DNA of 47,142 bases from Streptococcus entericus DSM 14446. Its GTDB lineage: Bacteria; Bacillota; Bacilli; Lactobacillales; Streptococcaceae. The translations under genes and the position numbers were made by a program. The notes under the pieces are model-generated. The model made no database searches, had not been told where the DNA came from, and saw nothing but the letters and a program-made list of their open reading frames with translations. Positions 7,613 to 16,229 of this stretch are shown here, one piece after another. How positions within the stretch are numbered: position 1 is the stretch's first letter; the number at the start of each line of letters is the position of its first letter. The stretch covers positions 202 to 47,343 of the forward strand of contig NZ_KB904161.1 in assembly GCF_000380025.1 (NCBI RefSeq), written 5' to 3'.

Positions 7613-9508
7613 CTACCAGATAATCACACGATCCGCTTCATCACGCCACATACCATCTGATGATGTGACACCAAAGGTCTCATGGAATTCAGCAAAGTTT
7701 GGTACTTGCAAGTTACAACGCAAGTGACCTGGGGCATGGACATCAACACTAGCCAGCATTTGCATGTACTCCTCACGAGCTTTCAAACGCCAGATGGTGG
7801 CAAAGTTGGTGAAATAGTCTGCCGCTGAGAAATCAGCTTCTTTCTTGGCAGCTTCCAGAGCACAGGCCAGACCACCCAAGTCTGCCACGTTTTCAGACAC
7901 GGTCAGCTGGCCATTGACCTTGGCACCGTGAGAATCCTGACCATCAAAGAGAGCAACAACCTTGTCTGTCCGCTCTTTGAAGGCCGCGTAGTCCTCGTCT
8001 GTCCACCAGTTTTTCAAACTACCATGCTCATCAAAGCTGGCACCGTTGGTATCAAAGGCATGGGAAATCTCATGCGCAATGACCGCACCGATCCCCCCAT
8101 AGTTGGCAGACGAAGACTGCTCCAAACTGTAAAACGGCGCCTGCAAAATCGCTGCTGGAAAGACAATCTGGTTCTGCTGGGGATCATAGTAGGCATTGAC
8201 CATGTGAGCCGGCATGTGCCACTCAGACTTGTCAACAGGTTTATCCCACTTGCTCCAACCGTGACGGATAGAAATCTCTGCTAATTTCTGAACATTGTCG
8301 ACTAGAGACTTGTTTTCATCGATGATTTTTTGCGCATAGGTCTCAGGGAGTTTTTCTGGGTAGCCGATGTGTGGCACGATGGTATTGAGTTTGGCGATGG
8401 CCTTGTCACGAGTTTCAGGCTTGAGCCAATCGTTGGTCTCTAGGCGCTCCTTGTAAACTGCAATCATGGTTCTCACCTTGTCCTCAACGTCCTTCTTAGC
8501 TTCTGGCGAGAAGTAATTCTGCGCATACCAGAGACCGATGGCTTGGCTATAAGGACTTTGAGCGAGGTAACTAGCTGCTTTTTTCTTGTCCATGGCTTGT
8601 GGCGTCCCCGAGAGGTGACGCCCATAAGCTCCCGCTAAAACCCTGATCTCGTCTGTTAGGTAGCTGGTGTAGGTTGTTGCGGCTGCATGGAGGAGGCTAG
8701 CCTTGAGGGCTGGCCAGTTAGCTTCTGAATAAAATTCCTTAGCAAAGCCTGTCCAGAAACGCTCCTCGCGCACGATAACCTGCTCTGGCAAACGCCCCAA
8801 AATCTCTGTGAACATCCTATCCAGTGGCAACTCTGGGGCCAGAGCGGTAAAGTCTGCCCAGTCGTAAGGGTGGTAGTGCTCCACATACTTGGCTGACTCT
8901 TCGTTTGATAGGGCATACTGGGCAATCTTGGCATCCAAGGCGATGATCTTGTCCAGCATGTCGGTAATCTCCTCCGTTGTAAAGCCAAAGTGAGGTAGGA
9001 GCTCTTCCTGGCAGCTACGCCATTTCGCCAACAACTCCGCTCCCTTCTCATGCCCTTCCTCGTAGTAAGTCGTGTCTGGGAGAATGGTATCCATACCATA
9101 AGCCCAAAGGACATTGTGCTGGGCGTTCATAAAGTCAGGCGACACCCCAAACGGCAGGAGGTTGGGCTTACCTGCAAACTCAAAGTCTACTAGTTTATCA
9201 GTGAAGGCTTTGAAAGAGTTGAGGGCACGAATTTCCTCAATCAAGGGCATAGCTGGCGCCACACCATCAGCCTCACGTTTGTCAAAATCAGCTGCCAAGC
9301 GATGGAACTTGACAAAGTTTTGCAGAATAGGATCTGTCGGCACATCCTCACCTGCCAACCACTTATCCGTAGTCTCAAGCATGAGCTTTTCTATGCCCAG
9401 GTGCAAATCCATAAAGCCACCTGTCGTTGGCTTGTCATCTGGAATCACAGCTGTCTTTTCCCACTCACCGTTAACACTCTTGTAAAAATCGTCTTGTAAA
9501 CGTGTCAT
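7613..9508 (-). CDS. pepO: M13-family neutral endopeptidase PepO
   Basis: 631 residues, full length for streptococcal/lactococcal PepO. It is a zinc oligoendopeptidase that cuts small peptides; no signal peptide is visible, so a classical export route is not shown. The zinc site is HEISHAFDTNG (two His and Glu), with the downstream Glu-containing NVADLGGLACALEAAK. The C-terminus ends in MWRDEADRVIIW, as in the family. The N-terminal M13_N domain covers about the first 380 residues. An extended -10 (TGCTACAAT, minus strand, near 9541-9548) and GGAG lie upstream. Confidence 0.93.
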   Translation of the reverse strand: MTRLQDDFYKSVNGEWEKTAVIPDDKPTTGGFMDLHLGIEKLMLETTDKWLAGEDVPTDPILQNFVKFHRLAADFDKREADGVAPAMPLIEEIRALNSFKAFTDKLVDFEFAGKPNLLPFGVSPDFMNAQHNVLWAYGMDTILPDTTYYEEGHEKGAELLAKWRSCQEELLPHFGFTTEEITDMLDKIIALDAKIAQYALSNEESAKYVEHYHPYDWADFTALAPELPLDRMFTEILGRLPEQVIVREERFWTGFAKEFYSEANWPALKASLLHAAATTYTSYLTDEIRVLAGAYGRHLSGTPQAMDKKKAASYLAQSPYSQAIGLWYAQNYFSPEAKKDVEDKVRTMIAVYKERLETNDWLKPETRDKAIAKLNTIVPHIGYPEKLPETYAQKIIDENKSLVDNVQKLAEISIRHGWSKWDKPVDKSEWHMPAHMVNAYYDPQQNQIVFPAAILQAPFYSLEQSSSANYGGIGAVIAHEISHAFDTNGASFDEHGSLKNWWTDEDYAAFKERTDKVVALFDGQDSHGAKVNGQLTVSENVADLGGLACALEAAKKEADFSAADYFTNFATIWRLKAREEYMQMLASVDVHAPGHLRCNLQVPNFAEFHETFGVTSSDGMWRDEADRVIIW

Positions 9509-9868
9509 TCGTTCATACTCCTTTTCAATTGCTGGATATTATTGTAGCAAAATTTTGACGTTTTGAGTAGAAAAAACGTTAAAGCCCAGCAAATTGCTGG
9601 GCTTTAACTAGGAGATTTATGAAAAAGATGAGTTAATGATAAGTCTTCTTCCTTAAAGGAACCTTAATCGTCAAGCAACTCTTTTTACTACCTCATAGCA
9701 ACTTAGTAAATCCGTATAATTGCACCGACATTCATCGGACTTGCTTTGCCTATCTTTAAGATATCCTGGTATGGTTGCCATACCGTCTTTACGGTCCTTC
9801 ATTCCCAATCTGAAATTGCTATCCTTTAGAGCTTTTTTGTGATATAATAAGGCATTAAGAGGTTTAAC
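9509..9868. other. Divergent intergenic region between pepO and gdpP
   Basis: It contains the pepO promoter (TACAAT, minus strand, 9546-9541). A perfect 12-bp terminator-like hairpin sits at 9581-9605 (AAAGCCCAGCAA and its complement). The gdpP promoter has an extended -10, TGATATAAT, near 9840-9848. A terminator between two divergent promoters is odd and suggests that a gene once lay here. The stretch 9660-9830 has an open minus-strand frame, but I recognise nothing in it and it has no ribosome site I trust. Confidence 0.6.
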
Positions 9869-11821
9869 ATGAAAAAATTTCGATTTGATAAGAGCCATCT
9901 CATCATGATTGGTTTGATTTGCTATGGCGTATTGGCTTTGGGTCATGTCTTGGTTGGGCAATCTATTTGGTTTTTCTTCTTGTTGCTGGGAGTTATGATT
10001 GCTTTGGTCGGTTTATCTCTATACCAAAAGTTCAGCTATGATTTGTCTGAAAATGAACAAGTTGAACGGATAGCAGATCAAATGGAGGGTAACTTAGCCA
10101 CTTTGCTGGACCAGATGCCCGTTGGTGTGGTTCAGTTTTCTGAAGACCATCAACATGTGACCTGGTTCAATCCCTATGCTGCTCTGCTATTGACCACAGA
10201 AGACGGTGACTTTGATGCCAACAGTGTCCTTGAGTTGTTTAGGCATAACCATCAAGGAACTGTTAAACTTGGGGACACCCTCCTGATGGTGACGACGGAT
10301 AGTGCTAAAGGGATGCTTTACTTTTGGCACACCTACCAACCAGAGGTTCAAGCACCAATCTTGAGCGAGTTTAGTCCGGTTATCGCGGTTGTTTCTGTTG
10401 ATAACTATGATGACATGACGGACAATTTGGCTGATGCAGAGGTGTCACAAATCAACAGTTTTGTGGCGAATTTTATCTCTGATTTTGCCAATCAAAAGAA
10501 GATTTTCTATCGTCGAACCGAAATGGATCGGTTCTACTTGTTCACAGATTATTTGGTCTTGACGGAGTTAATTGAGGAAAAGTTTGCCTTGCTGGAGCAA
10601 TTCCGTCAGGCAGCAAAGGAGCTTGAACTAGGCTTAACGCTGAGTATCGGAATTGCTTATGGTAGTCATGATTATCAGGATATCGGTCGAGTGGCTCAAA
10701 ATAACCTTAACCTTGCCATGGTTCGAGGCGGTGACCAAGTTGTCGTCAAGGAGAACCTGCCAGATAAAGATGTGCAGTATTTTGGTGGCGGTAGCACCTC
10801 TACCGTCAAACGCTCTCGGACACGCACCAGGGCGATGATGTCTGCTATCTCAGAGAAAATCAAGCATGCTGATAATGTGTTTGTCGTTGGGCATAAGCAG
10901 ACGGATATGGATGCTTTAGCTGCCAGTGTCGGTATGCAGGTTTTTGCGTCACAGGTGATTGATGAGGCTTATGCAGTTTATGACCCAAAGAGCATGACCG
11001 ATGATGTGGCGCGGGCTATCAACTATTTAAAACATGACGAGAGCACACGACTACTAACACTGGCAGAAGCTTTTGGTCACCTTAAACGGCGTTCACTTTT
11101 AATTATGGTTGACCATTCAAAACTCGCACTGACCTTATCTCAAGAGTTTTATCGGCAGTTTCGTGAGGTGATTATCGTGGATCATCATCGCCGAGATGAG
11201 GACTTCCCTGACAATGCCAGCCTCAGCTTTATTGAAACAGGGGCTAGTTCAGCTAGTGAACTCGTCACAGAGCTGATTCAGTTTCAAAACGCCCCTAAAC
11301 CGATTAGTCGCTTGCAGGCCAGCGTTCTGATGGCAGGTATCATGCTGGATACCAAGAATTTTTCTGCCAGAGTAACCAGCCGTACCTTTGATGTGGCGAG
11401 CTACTTGCGCCGATATGGCAGCGATAGCGTCGCTATTCAGACAATCTCCGCTCAAAACTTTGACGAATACCGTCAGATAAACCAGCTGATTATGGCGGGG
11501 CAGCTTGTCGGTCAGCGGGTCATTATCGCTACAGGTGATGAAAATGTCGTCTATACCAATGCTCAGACAGGCAAAGCAGCAGATGCTCTTCTTGAGATGG
11601 CTGGTATCGAAGCCAGCTTTGTCATCACCAGAACAGCGAATGGCACAGTCGCTATTTCTGCACGCAGTAAAAAAGACATCAACGTGCAGCGCCTGATGGA
11701 GCGCCTCGGCGGTGGCGGTCACTTCAATGTGGCAGCCGCCCAGTTGGATAGCCAATCTACACGACAAGTTAGGGATATTTTACTAACCGAAATAGAAGAA
11801 ATTACGATAGACAAGGAGTAA
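9869..11821 (+). CDS. gdpP: Cyclic-di-AMP phosphodiesterase GdpP
   Basis: 650 residues with the full GdpP layout. Two membrane helices lie at about 10-50, a PAS-like segment at 70-165 and a degenerate GGDEF domain at about 170-300. The DHH domain ([15 protein letters not shown] near 343, then [12 protein letters not shown] near 430) is followed by the DHHA1 domain with [11 protein letters not shown] near 615. The enzyme hydrolyses c-di-AMP to pApA at the membrane and so controls osmotic and cell-wall homeostasis. It ends 5 bases before rplI; gdpP-rplI is a conserved Firmicute pair and probably co-transcribed. Confidence 0.95.
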   Translation: MKKFRFDKSHLIMIGLICYGVLALGHVLVGQSIWFFFLLLGVMIALVGLSLYQKFSYDLSENEQVERIADQMEGNLATLLDQMPVGVVQFSEDHQHVTWFNPYAALLLTTEDGDFDANSVLELFRHNHQGTVKLGDTLLMVTTDSAKGMLYFWHTYQPEVQAPILSEFSPVIAVVSVDNYDDMTDNLADAEVSQINSFVANFISDFANQKKIFYRRTEMDRFYLFTDYLVLTELIEEKFALLEQFRQAAKELELGLTLSIGIAYGSHDYQDIGRVAQNNLNLAMVRGGDQVVVKENLPDKDVQYFGGGSTSTVKRSRTRTRAMMSAISEKIKHADNVFVVGHKQTDMDALAASVGMQVFASQVIDEAYAVYDPKSMTDDVARAINYLKHDESTRLLTLAEAFGHLKRRSLLIMVDHSKLALTLSQEFYRQFREVIIVDHHRRDEDFPDNASLSFIETGASSASELVTELIQFQNAPKPISRLQASVLMAGIMLDTKNFSARVTSRTFDVASYLRRYGSDSVAIQTISAQNFDEYRQINQLIMAGQLVGQRVIIATGDENVVYTNAQTGKAADALLEMAGIEASFVITRTANGTVAISARSKKDINVQRLMERLGGGGHFNVAAAQLDSQSTRQVRDILLTEIEEITIDKE

Positions 11822-11826
11822 CAAGG

Positions 11827-12279
11827 ATGAAAGTTATTTTTCTACAAGATGTTAAGGGAAAAGGTAAAAAAGGTGAGATTAAGGAAGTTCCCACAGGCTA
11901 CGCTCAAAACTTTCTCATCAAAAAAAATCTCGCCAAAGAAGCCACTAATCAAGCGATTGGTGAGTTAGCAGGTAAACAAAAATCTGAAGAGAAACACGCT
12001 GCTGAGCTCTTAGCCGAAGCCAAACGCTTGAAAACTGAGTTGGATAAGGAAGAGCATCGTGTCCAATTCTCTGAAAAGGTTGGGCCAGACGGTCGTACCT
12101 TTGGCTCAATCACTGCCAAGAAAATTACCGAAGAGCTGAAAAAACAGTTTGGTTTGACTGTTGATAAGCGAGGCATTCAACTAGACCATCCGATTCGTGC
12201 TATCGGCTTGATCGAAGTCCCTGTGAAACTTCACAAAGACGTTGATGGGCAAATCAAGCTGCACATCAAAGAAGCTTAA
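11827..12279 (+). CDS. rplI: Ribosomal protein bL9
   Basis: 150 residues. The N-terminal 23S rRNA-binding domain reads [20 protein letters not shown] then [16 protein letters not shown]. The central charged helix is followed by the C-terminal domain with FGSITAKKI and [17 protein letters not shown]. bL9 sits at the base of the L1 stalk of the large subunit. It is embedded between gdpP and dnaB, each spaced by a few bases to 25 bases, indicating one operon. A ribosome site, AAGGAGTAACAAGG, overlaps the end of gdpP. Confidence 0.97.
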   Translation: MKVIFLQDVKGKGKKGEIKEVPTGYAQNFLIKKNLAKEATNQAIGELAGKQKSEEKHAAELLAEAKRLKTELDKEEHRVQFSEKVGPDGRTFGSITAKKITEELKKQFGLTVDKRGIQLDHPIRAIGLIEVPVKLHKDVDGQIKLHIKEA

Positions 12280-12303
12280 ATCATCTAAACAGGAGGTGTC
12301 CTC

Positions 12304-13674
12304 GTGACAGAATTTCAAGAAATGCGGGTACAACCCCAAGACTTGTTAGCTGAGCAATCTGTCTTGGGCGCTCTTTTTATTGCACCTGATAAACTGGTTG
12401 GGGTACGTGAATTCATCAATCCAGAAGATTTTTACAAGCCTGCTCACCGTATTATCTTTCAGGCCATGATTACCTTGAGCGACCGTCATGAAGCCATCGA
12501 TGCAACCACGGTCCGGTCAATTTTGGATAATCAGGGTGATTTACAGGCTGTCGGTGGCCTGACCTACATCGCAGAGCTAGTCAATAGCGTTCCCACATCA
12601 GCCAATGTTGACTACTATGCCCAAATCGTTGCTGAAAAGGCCATGCTTCGGCAAATCATCTATCGGCTCACCGCGTCGGTTAATCAGGCCTACGATGGCA
12701 TTCTGTCACCTGAGGAAATATTAGCAGAGGCTGAAAAAGCTCTAGTTGATGTCGGTGAACATCATCATCGCAGTGGCTTCAAACGAATCGCTGATGTTCT
12801 GGCACTAAATTACGAAAATCTTGAGGTGCGTGCTAATCAGACAAGTGATGTCACTGGTTTGCCAACTGGTTTTCGGGACTTGGACAAGATTACCACAGGT
12901 TTGCATCCCGATCAACTCATCATCCTTGCGGCACGTCCTGCAGTCGGAAAAACCGCCTTCGTCCTCAATATCGCACAAAATGTCGGTACCAAACAACATC
13001 AGCCCGTCGCCATCTTCTCGCTGGAAATGGGCGCAGAGAGCTTGGTCGACCGGATGGTAGCTTCCGAAGGCGTTGTTGATGCCCATCGTTTGCGGACAGG
13101 GCAACTAACTGACCAAGATTGGCAAAATGTCACCATAGCCATGGGCAATCTTGCCAAGGCACCGATTTACATTGACGATACCCCAGGGATTAAGATTACA
13201 GAAATCAGAGCACGTTCCCGCAAACTGGCTCAAGAGTTAGGACAGCCCTTGGGACTGATTGTTATTGACTACCTGCAGTTGATTACGGGCACACGACCTG
13301 AAAACCGCCAACAGGAAGTGTCAGATATTTCTCGCCAGTTGAAAATCTTAGCCAAGGAATTAAAAGTTCCTGTTATCGCCCTCAGTCAGCTCTCTCGTGG
13401 GGTTGAGCAGCGGCAGGACAAACGCCCAGTTCTATCTGACATCCGCGAATCGGGGTCCATCGAGCAAGACGCGGACATCGTTGCTTTTCTTTATCGCGAT
13501 GATTACTATGACCGCGATAACAAAGACGCGGACGGTAATGACAAGCTACCCGATAATATCATTGAAGTTATTCTGGAAAAAAACCGGGCAGGAGCCAGGG
13601 GAACCGTTAAATTGATTTTCCAAAAAGAATACAACAAGTTTTCTAGTATCGCCCCTTATGAAGAGAATAGGTAG
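12304..13674 (+). CDS. dnaB: Replicative DNA helicase (DnaB family)
   Basis: 456 residues. The DnaB N-terminal helicase-primase contact domain covers about 10-115 (RVQPQDLLAEQSVLGALF). A linker leads to the RecA-like hexameric motor with Walker A RPAVGKTA at 211-218, VIDYLQLI (Walker B), ALSQLSRGVEQR and SDIRESGSIEQDAD. It unwinds the chromosome at the fork. It starts with GTG at 12304 behind a strong AGGAGGTG. Streptococcal databases often call it dnaC. Its presence next to islands that encode a helicase loader is notable, since the loader would have to recruit this helicase. Confidence 0.95.
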   Translation: MTEFQEMRVQPQDLLAEQSVLGALFIAPDKLVGVREFINPEDFYKPAHRIIFQAMITLSDRHEAIDATTVRSILDNQGDLQAVGGLTYIAELVNSVPTSANVDYYAQIVAEKAMLRQIIYRLTASVNQAYDGILSPEEILAEAEKALVDVGEHHHRSGFKRIADVLALNYENLEVRANQTSDVTGLPTGFRDLDKITTGLHPDQLIILAARPAVGKTAFVLNIAQNVGTKQHQPVAIFSLEMGAESLVDRMVASEGVVDAHRLRTGQLTDQDWQNVTIAMGNLAKAPIYIDDTPGIKITEIRARSRKLAQELGQPLGLIVIDYLQLITGTRPENRQQEVSDISRQLKILAKELKVPVIALSQLSRGVEQRQDKRPVLSDIRESGSIEQDADIVAFLYRDDYYDRDNKDADGNDKLPDNIIEVILEKNRAGARGTVKLIFQKEYNKFSSIAPYEENR

Positions 13675-13685
13675 GGGAGAAACCA

Positions 13686-14240
13686 GTGAAAAAGCGATTG
13701 TTGGGCGGTGCCTACGAATACTTGATCAAGGGAGTGGTCCTGCTAGGTACCTGTTTATGGGTATTTGTCACTGATCGGCAAGAGGCTGATAACATAGGCT
13801 ACATGTCTATGGCAGTTTTTACCGTGCTTGGACTGGGCTTATTAGTCTGGGCTGGGAAAATTATCCTTGCTAACCAAAGGAATTATGCCCAATTTTTTAA
13901 TCAGTTTCCTGAATTAAACAGTCAAATATCTGCTCTTGAGACGAGGGCTAGCTTTATTGACCATCAGTTTGGTTTGCTCATCTACAAAGGACACCTGATT
14001 TCTTATCGCGTCGGTCAATTTACAGTTGTGCCCTTAGCTAGGGTCTCTCGGCTGAGTTACTATAAAGTTAGTGGGAGCTTAAAACGCTTGCCAAAGGTAT
14101 ACTTGATTGCTGACTTCTTGGATGGGGCAAAGCCAGTCTACCTGCCCATTAAGGCTCTGACCTTGAACAGTCCTAAGCTTTGGCTAGAAGCAGTACACCA
14201 CGACATTCTTAAGGATTTCCCACATATTACATACCATTAA
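13686..14240 (+). CDS. Two-helix membrane protein of unknown function
   Basis: 184 residues. Two hydrophobic segments, at about 12-27 (YLIKGVVLLGTCLWVFV) and 38-62 (SMAVFTVLGLGLLVWAGKIIL), are followed by a soluble domain of about 110 residues with strand-rich, basic sequence. That domain may be PH-like in character (IYKGHLISYRV, VVPLARVSRLSYY). It starts 11 bases after dnaB behind AGGGGAGAAACC. I do not recognise a characterised family. It sits in a housekeeping operon and seems intact. Confidence 0.8.
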   Translation: MKKRLLGGAYEYLIKGVVLLGTCLWVFVTDRQEADNIGYMSMAVFTVLGLGLLVWAGKIILANQRNYAQFFNQFPELNSQISALETRASFIDHQFGLLIYKGHLISYRVGQFTVVPLARVSRLSYYKVSGSLKRLPKVYLIADFLDGAKPVYLPIKALTLNSPKLWLEAVHHDILKDFPHITYH

Positions 14241-14253
14241 AAAGGAGAAACAC

Positions 14254-14553
14254 ATGAGTGATGCATTTACAGACGTTGCAAAAATGAAAAAAATCAAGGA
14301 AGACATCAAGGCTCACGAGGGGCAAATTGTCGAATTAACCTTGGAAAACGGGAGAAAACGAGAAAATATTAAGCAAGGTCTCCTATCAGAGGTTTATCCC
14401 TCCTTATTTGTCATCGAGTTTACCGATGAATTGACAGGTCAAACCTCCATCGAGTCTTATACCTACTCTGATATTTTGACAGAAAAAACGCTGATTCGTT
14501 ACTTGGATGAGACAGAGGATGCCATTAAAGAAGATCAAAAACAAGGAGAATAG
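14254..14553 (+). CDS. veg: Veg-family protein
   Basis: 99 residues. The core MKKIKEDIKAHEGQIVELTL then ENGRKRE, YPSLFVIEF and SYTYSDILT is the Veg/DUF1021 signature. The gene in Bacillus influences biofilm formation and is strongly expressed; its molecular role is unclear. A clear AAAGGAG ribosome site precedes the start, and it ends one base before the nitroreductase start, indicating translational coupling. Confidence 0.88.
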   Translation: MSDAFTDVAKMKKIKEDIKAHEGQIVELTLENGRKRENIKQGLLSEVYPSLFVIEFTDELTGQTSIESYTYSDILTEKTLIRYLDETEDAIKEDQKQGE

Positions 14554-14554
14554 T

Positions 14555-15238
14555 ATGGACCACCAAGAAATGAGACAAGCCATTAGAACGGCTAGTGATT
14601 TTCGAACAGCCGTTCGTGTCTATAGCGAACAGCAGTTAGCGAGGGAAGACGTTGAGCTACTCCTTGATATCGCTCACCAAAGTCCTAGCTCTGTCGGCTT
14701 AGAGGGCTGGCGATTTATCGCTATTGATAATCATAAACTGGACAGTCAGTTGAAAGATGCTCTAAAGGCCGTTTCTTGGGGAGCCATTCCGCAATTTGAG
14801 ACAGCCAGTCACTTCATTTTTCTGGTCGCAGAAAAAAATGCCCGCTATGATAGCGAGAGCATGCGGCAAAGTTTAGTGCGACGAGGCTTAACTAGCGAAG
14901 CTGATCTAAGCAGTCGTTTGGCGCTTTATAAGGCATTTCAAACACGCGATATGGCGATGGCGGACGATGAACGGGCTCTATTTGACTGGACAGCCAAACA
15001 GACCTATATCGTTCTAGGTAATGTGATGACTTGTGCTGCTCTTTTAGGGATTGACAGTTGTCCTATCGAAGGCTTCCATCAGGAAGAAGTCAATCGTCTA
15101 TTGACAGAAGCAGGCATTATCGACCAAAACAAAGAAGGTCTAGTGACCATGTTATCTCTAGGCTACCGCTTACGTGACCCCAAACACCCTAAAACACGCA
15201 AACCGCGTGAAGAAGTTATTAGTTGGTTGACGGATTAA
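14555..15238 (+). CDS. Nitroreductase-family NAD(P)H oxidoreductase
   Basis: 227 residues starting MDHQEMRQAIRTASDFRTAVR, with GGAGAA in front. FMN-binding landmarks are AHQSPSSVGLEGWRFIAI (about 45-65), the loop FETASHFIFLV, and near the C-terminus CPIEGFHQEEVNRLL and VTMLSLGYRLRDPKHPKTRK. Family members are flavin enzymes that reduce quinones or nitro compounds with NAD(P)H. A longer in-frame start at 14507 lies inside veg and is unlikely. This is the last chromosomal gene before the island. Confidence 0.88.
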   Translation: MDHQEMRQAIRTASDFRTAVRVYSEQQLAREDVELLLDIAHQSPSSVGLEGWRFIAIDNHKLDSQLKDALKAVSWGAIPQFETASHFIFLVAEKNARYDSESMRQSLVRRGLTSEADLSSRLALYKAFQTRDMAMADDERALFDWTAKQTYIVLGNVMTCAALLGIDSCPIEGFHQEEVNRLLTEAGIIDQNKEGLVTMLSLGYRLRDPKHPKTRKPREEVISWLTD

Positions 15239-15333
15239 ATCAAAATCACCCGTTTTAAAAGGTTGTTTTTACACCGCCCATAAGGTGATTCTCTCCAACC
15301 ACGTCAACGTCTAGGCTACTTGATTACTTGACT

Positions 15334-15357
15334 AACGCTCGTTGAACGGGCGTTATC
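15334..15357 (+). terminator. Terminator downstream of the nitroreductase gene
   Basis: AACGCTCGTT and AACGGGCGTT can pair with one G-T wobble around a tiny loop, followed by an AT-rich run. It is the likely end of the gdpP-rplI-dnaB-veg-nitroreductase transcription unit. The rest of 15239-15465 shows no gene. Confidence 0.5.
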
Positions 15358-15465
15358 TTATTATGACTTTAAGCCATAATGAAAAGCCATTACGTTCTAC
15401 GAGTCAGCTCTAGGAAATTTTTAAAAAAGGAATTGTTTCAAAGAGCAACATTTTCAGATAAAGTA

Positions 15466-15523
15466 AAAAGCCCGCAACCACGGGCTTTTTATGTGCTTCA
15501 CCATCAGATTAAAGCATTTTGTT
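15466..15523. repeat. attL of the composite island (rpsD terminator copy)
   Basis: This is the left copy of the 58-bp repeat. It comprises the terminator AAAAGCCCGCAACCACGGGC plus T-run, then GTGCTTCACCATC and the rpsD end TTAAAGCATTTTGTT. It differs from the right copy at one base (15502). It must be the original chromosomal sequence downstream of rpsD, now separated from the gene by 22 kb. Confidence 0.88.
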
Positions 15524-15627
15524 ATCTGGGTTGTGTCAAATACCGACAAATAGAGGGTAAAAGCCTAGGGTTTTGACTATATTCTTAGCCAAAATGGTCA
15601 AAAATTGACAAATACGGAAAACTTAAA

Positions 15628-15637
15628 GGGTAGTAAA
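15628..15637. repeat. Island 1 left arm-type repeat
   Basis: GGGTAGTAAA occurs here, 105 bases inside attL, and twice in tandem at the right end of the same island (26142 and 26154). Island 2 uses a different word. Such repeats are the usual arm sites for the N-terminal domain of Tn916-like integrases. Confidence 0.6.
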
Positions 15638-15651
15638 TTGGTGATTAAATT

Positions 15652-15704
15652 TTCACGAGTTCAGCAGGCAAGGAACTAGCACCCCCACAAGGTGCTTTTC
15701 TTTT
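15652..15704 (+). ncRNA. Island 1 left-end stem-loop RNA (candidate antisense to int leader)
   Basis: The conserved segment folds as a 5-bp stem (AGTTC/GAACT) with the 10-nt loop AGCAGGCAAG at 15663-15672. A rho-independent terminator follows directly (AGCACC and GGTGCT, then TTTCTTTT). The same unit is at 26410-26461, where the terminator stem is AGCACG/CGTGCT, a compensatory change. The loop is the exact complement of CTTGCCTGCT in both integrase leaders. No strong promoter is visible; weak boxes lie in 15605-15650. Confidence 0.55.
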
Positions 15705-15707
15705 GGT

Positions 15708-15792
15708 TAAAAAAATAGAACCGTCCCACCGCCTCCACAGCAAGCTGCTTCATGGGCGTCAGAAGGGTTCTACTTTATTTAACTAAATTATA
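15708..15792 (-). ncRNA. Small RNA unit 1 with own promoter and terminator
   Basis: A minus-strand promoter, TTGCCA (15815-15810), a 17-base spacer and TATAAT (15792-15787), is followed within 15 bases by a stem TAGAACC/GGTTCTA pair enclosing 43 bases. Seven T residues end the unit at 15709-15715. A transcript of about 70 nt is predicted. No ribosome site or meaningful frame is seen. Confidence 0.55.
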
Positions 15793-15816
15793 CACCAAAG
15801 TATCTGTTTTGGCAAG

Positions 15817-15882
15817 CAAAAAACAGAGGAAACCGCGCTCCAATGGGTGCTCGACTTCCTCAGTTTTGCTTAAATTATACCA
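15817..15882 (-). ncRNA. Small RNA unit 2 with own promoter and terminator
   Basis: An extended -10, TGGTATAAT (15882-15874), is followed by a hairpin AAAACTGAGGAA ... TTCCTCTGTTTT (one mismatch) and TTTTTTG. This gives a transcript of about 50 nt that is little more than a hairpin with a 24-base loop. It lies directly upstream of, and in the same direction as, unit 1. Confidence 0.5.
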
Positions 15883-15900
15883 CAATCACGCACCGCTTGC

Positions 15901-15950
15901 TACTGTATCTTACTGTATTCTACTGTGTTTTACTGTTTCCTAGTGTATCT
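15901..15950. repeat. Five tandem 10-bp repeats
   Basis: Five successive 10-base units read TACTGTATCT, TACTGTATTC, TACTGTGTTT, TACTGTTTCC and TAGTGTATCT, in exact 10-base register. This spacing would place one face of the helix repeatedly towards a bound protein. The array lies between small RNA unit 2 and the toxin locus. It may be an operator or an iteron array; nothing more can be said. Confidence 0.65.
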
Positions 15951-15989
15951 TGATAGTATCGCCTCACGGGGTGCGTGATAGCATAACCC

Positions 15990-16100
15990 TTGACAACTTA
16001 ACCAAAACTTGCGATAATGTGAGGGAAGAGTAAAAGGCTTAGCATTCGCTAACGCCAACACAAAGCCCCCAGCTATTGCGAGTAGCTGAGGGCTTTTCTT
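15990..16100 (+). ncRNA. Antitoxin-type RNA (par RNA II-like)
   Basis: A near-consensus promoter, TTGACA (15990), 17 bases and GATAAT (16013), drives a transcript from about 16025. The transcript has a hairpin GGCTTAGC/GCTAACGCC (16036-16057 region). It ends at a strong terminator at 16062-16096 (AGCCCCCAGCTA with TAGCTGAGGGCT, then T residues). It runs convergently towards the Fst-like toxin gene and shares its terminator. TAACGCCA at 16050-16057 is repeated at 16261-16268 in the toxin leader, giving 8 nt of antisense complementarity, as in par loci. Confidence 0.7.
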
Positions 16101-16133
16101 GTGGGCTAGACGGTGCTAACCTGTGATTTTTGC

Positions 16134-16229
16134 TTACTTGATAAACTTATCTAGCCAGTAAGTCACAATCCAACCGATAACGGCCTCAAGGATTGCAGCA
16201 AGCAAAAAGAGTAAAAGGGCTTTGAGCAT
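16134..16229 (-). CDS. Fst-like type I toxin, 31 residues
   Basis: A 31-residue hydrophobic peptide begins MLKALLLFLLAAILEAV and ends TYWLDKFIK. The hydrophobic core of about 20 residues and the charged C-terminal YWLDK tail match the Fst/Ldr toxin family, which act at the membrane. A perfect AGGAGG is 8 bases before the ATG. The promoter is TTGTAG, 18 bases and an extended -10 TGGTATAAT (16282-16274). The transcript converges on an antisense RNA. In known par systems the antitoxin RNA blocks toxin translation and stabilises the element. No protein database check was possible. Confidence 0.75.
   Translation of the reverse strand: MLKALLLFLLAAILEAVIGWIVTYWLDKFIK

Noticed and set aside
9671..9961. 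Minus-strand 96-residue open frame upstream of gdpP
   Set aside because: It overlaps the start of gdpP, has no convincing ribosome site and matches nothing I know.
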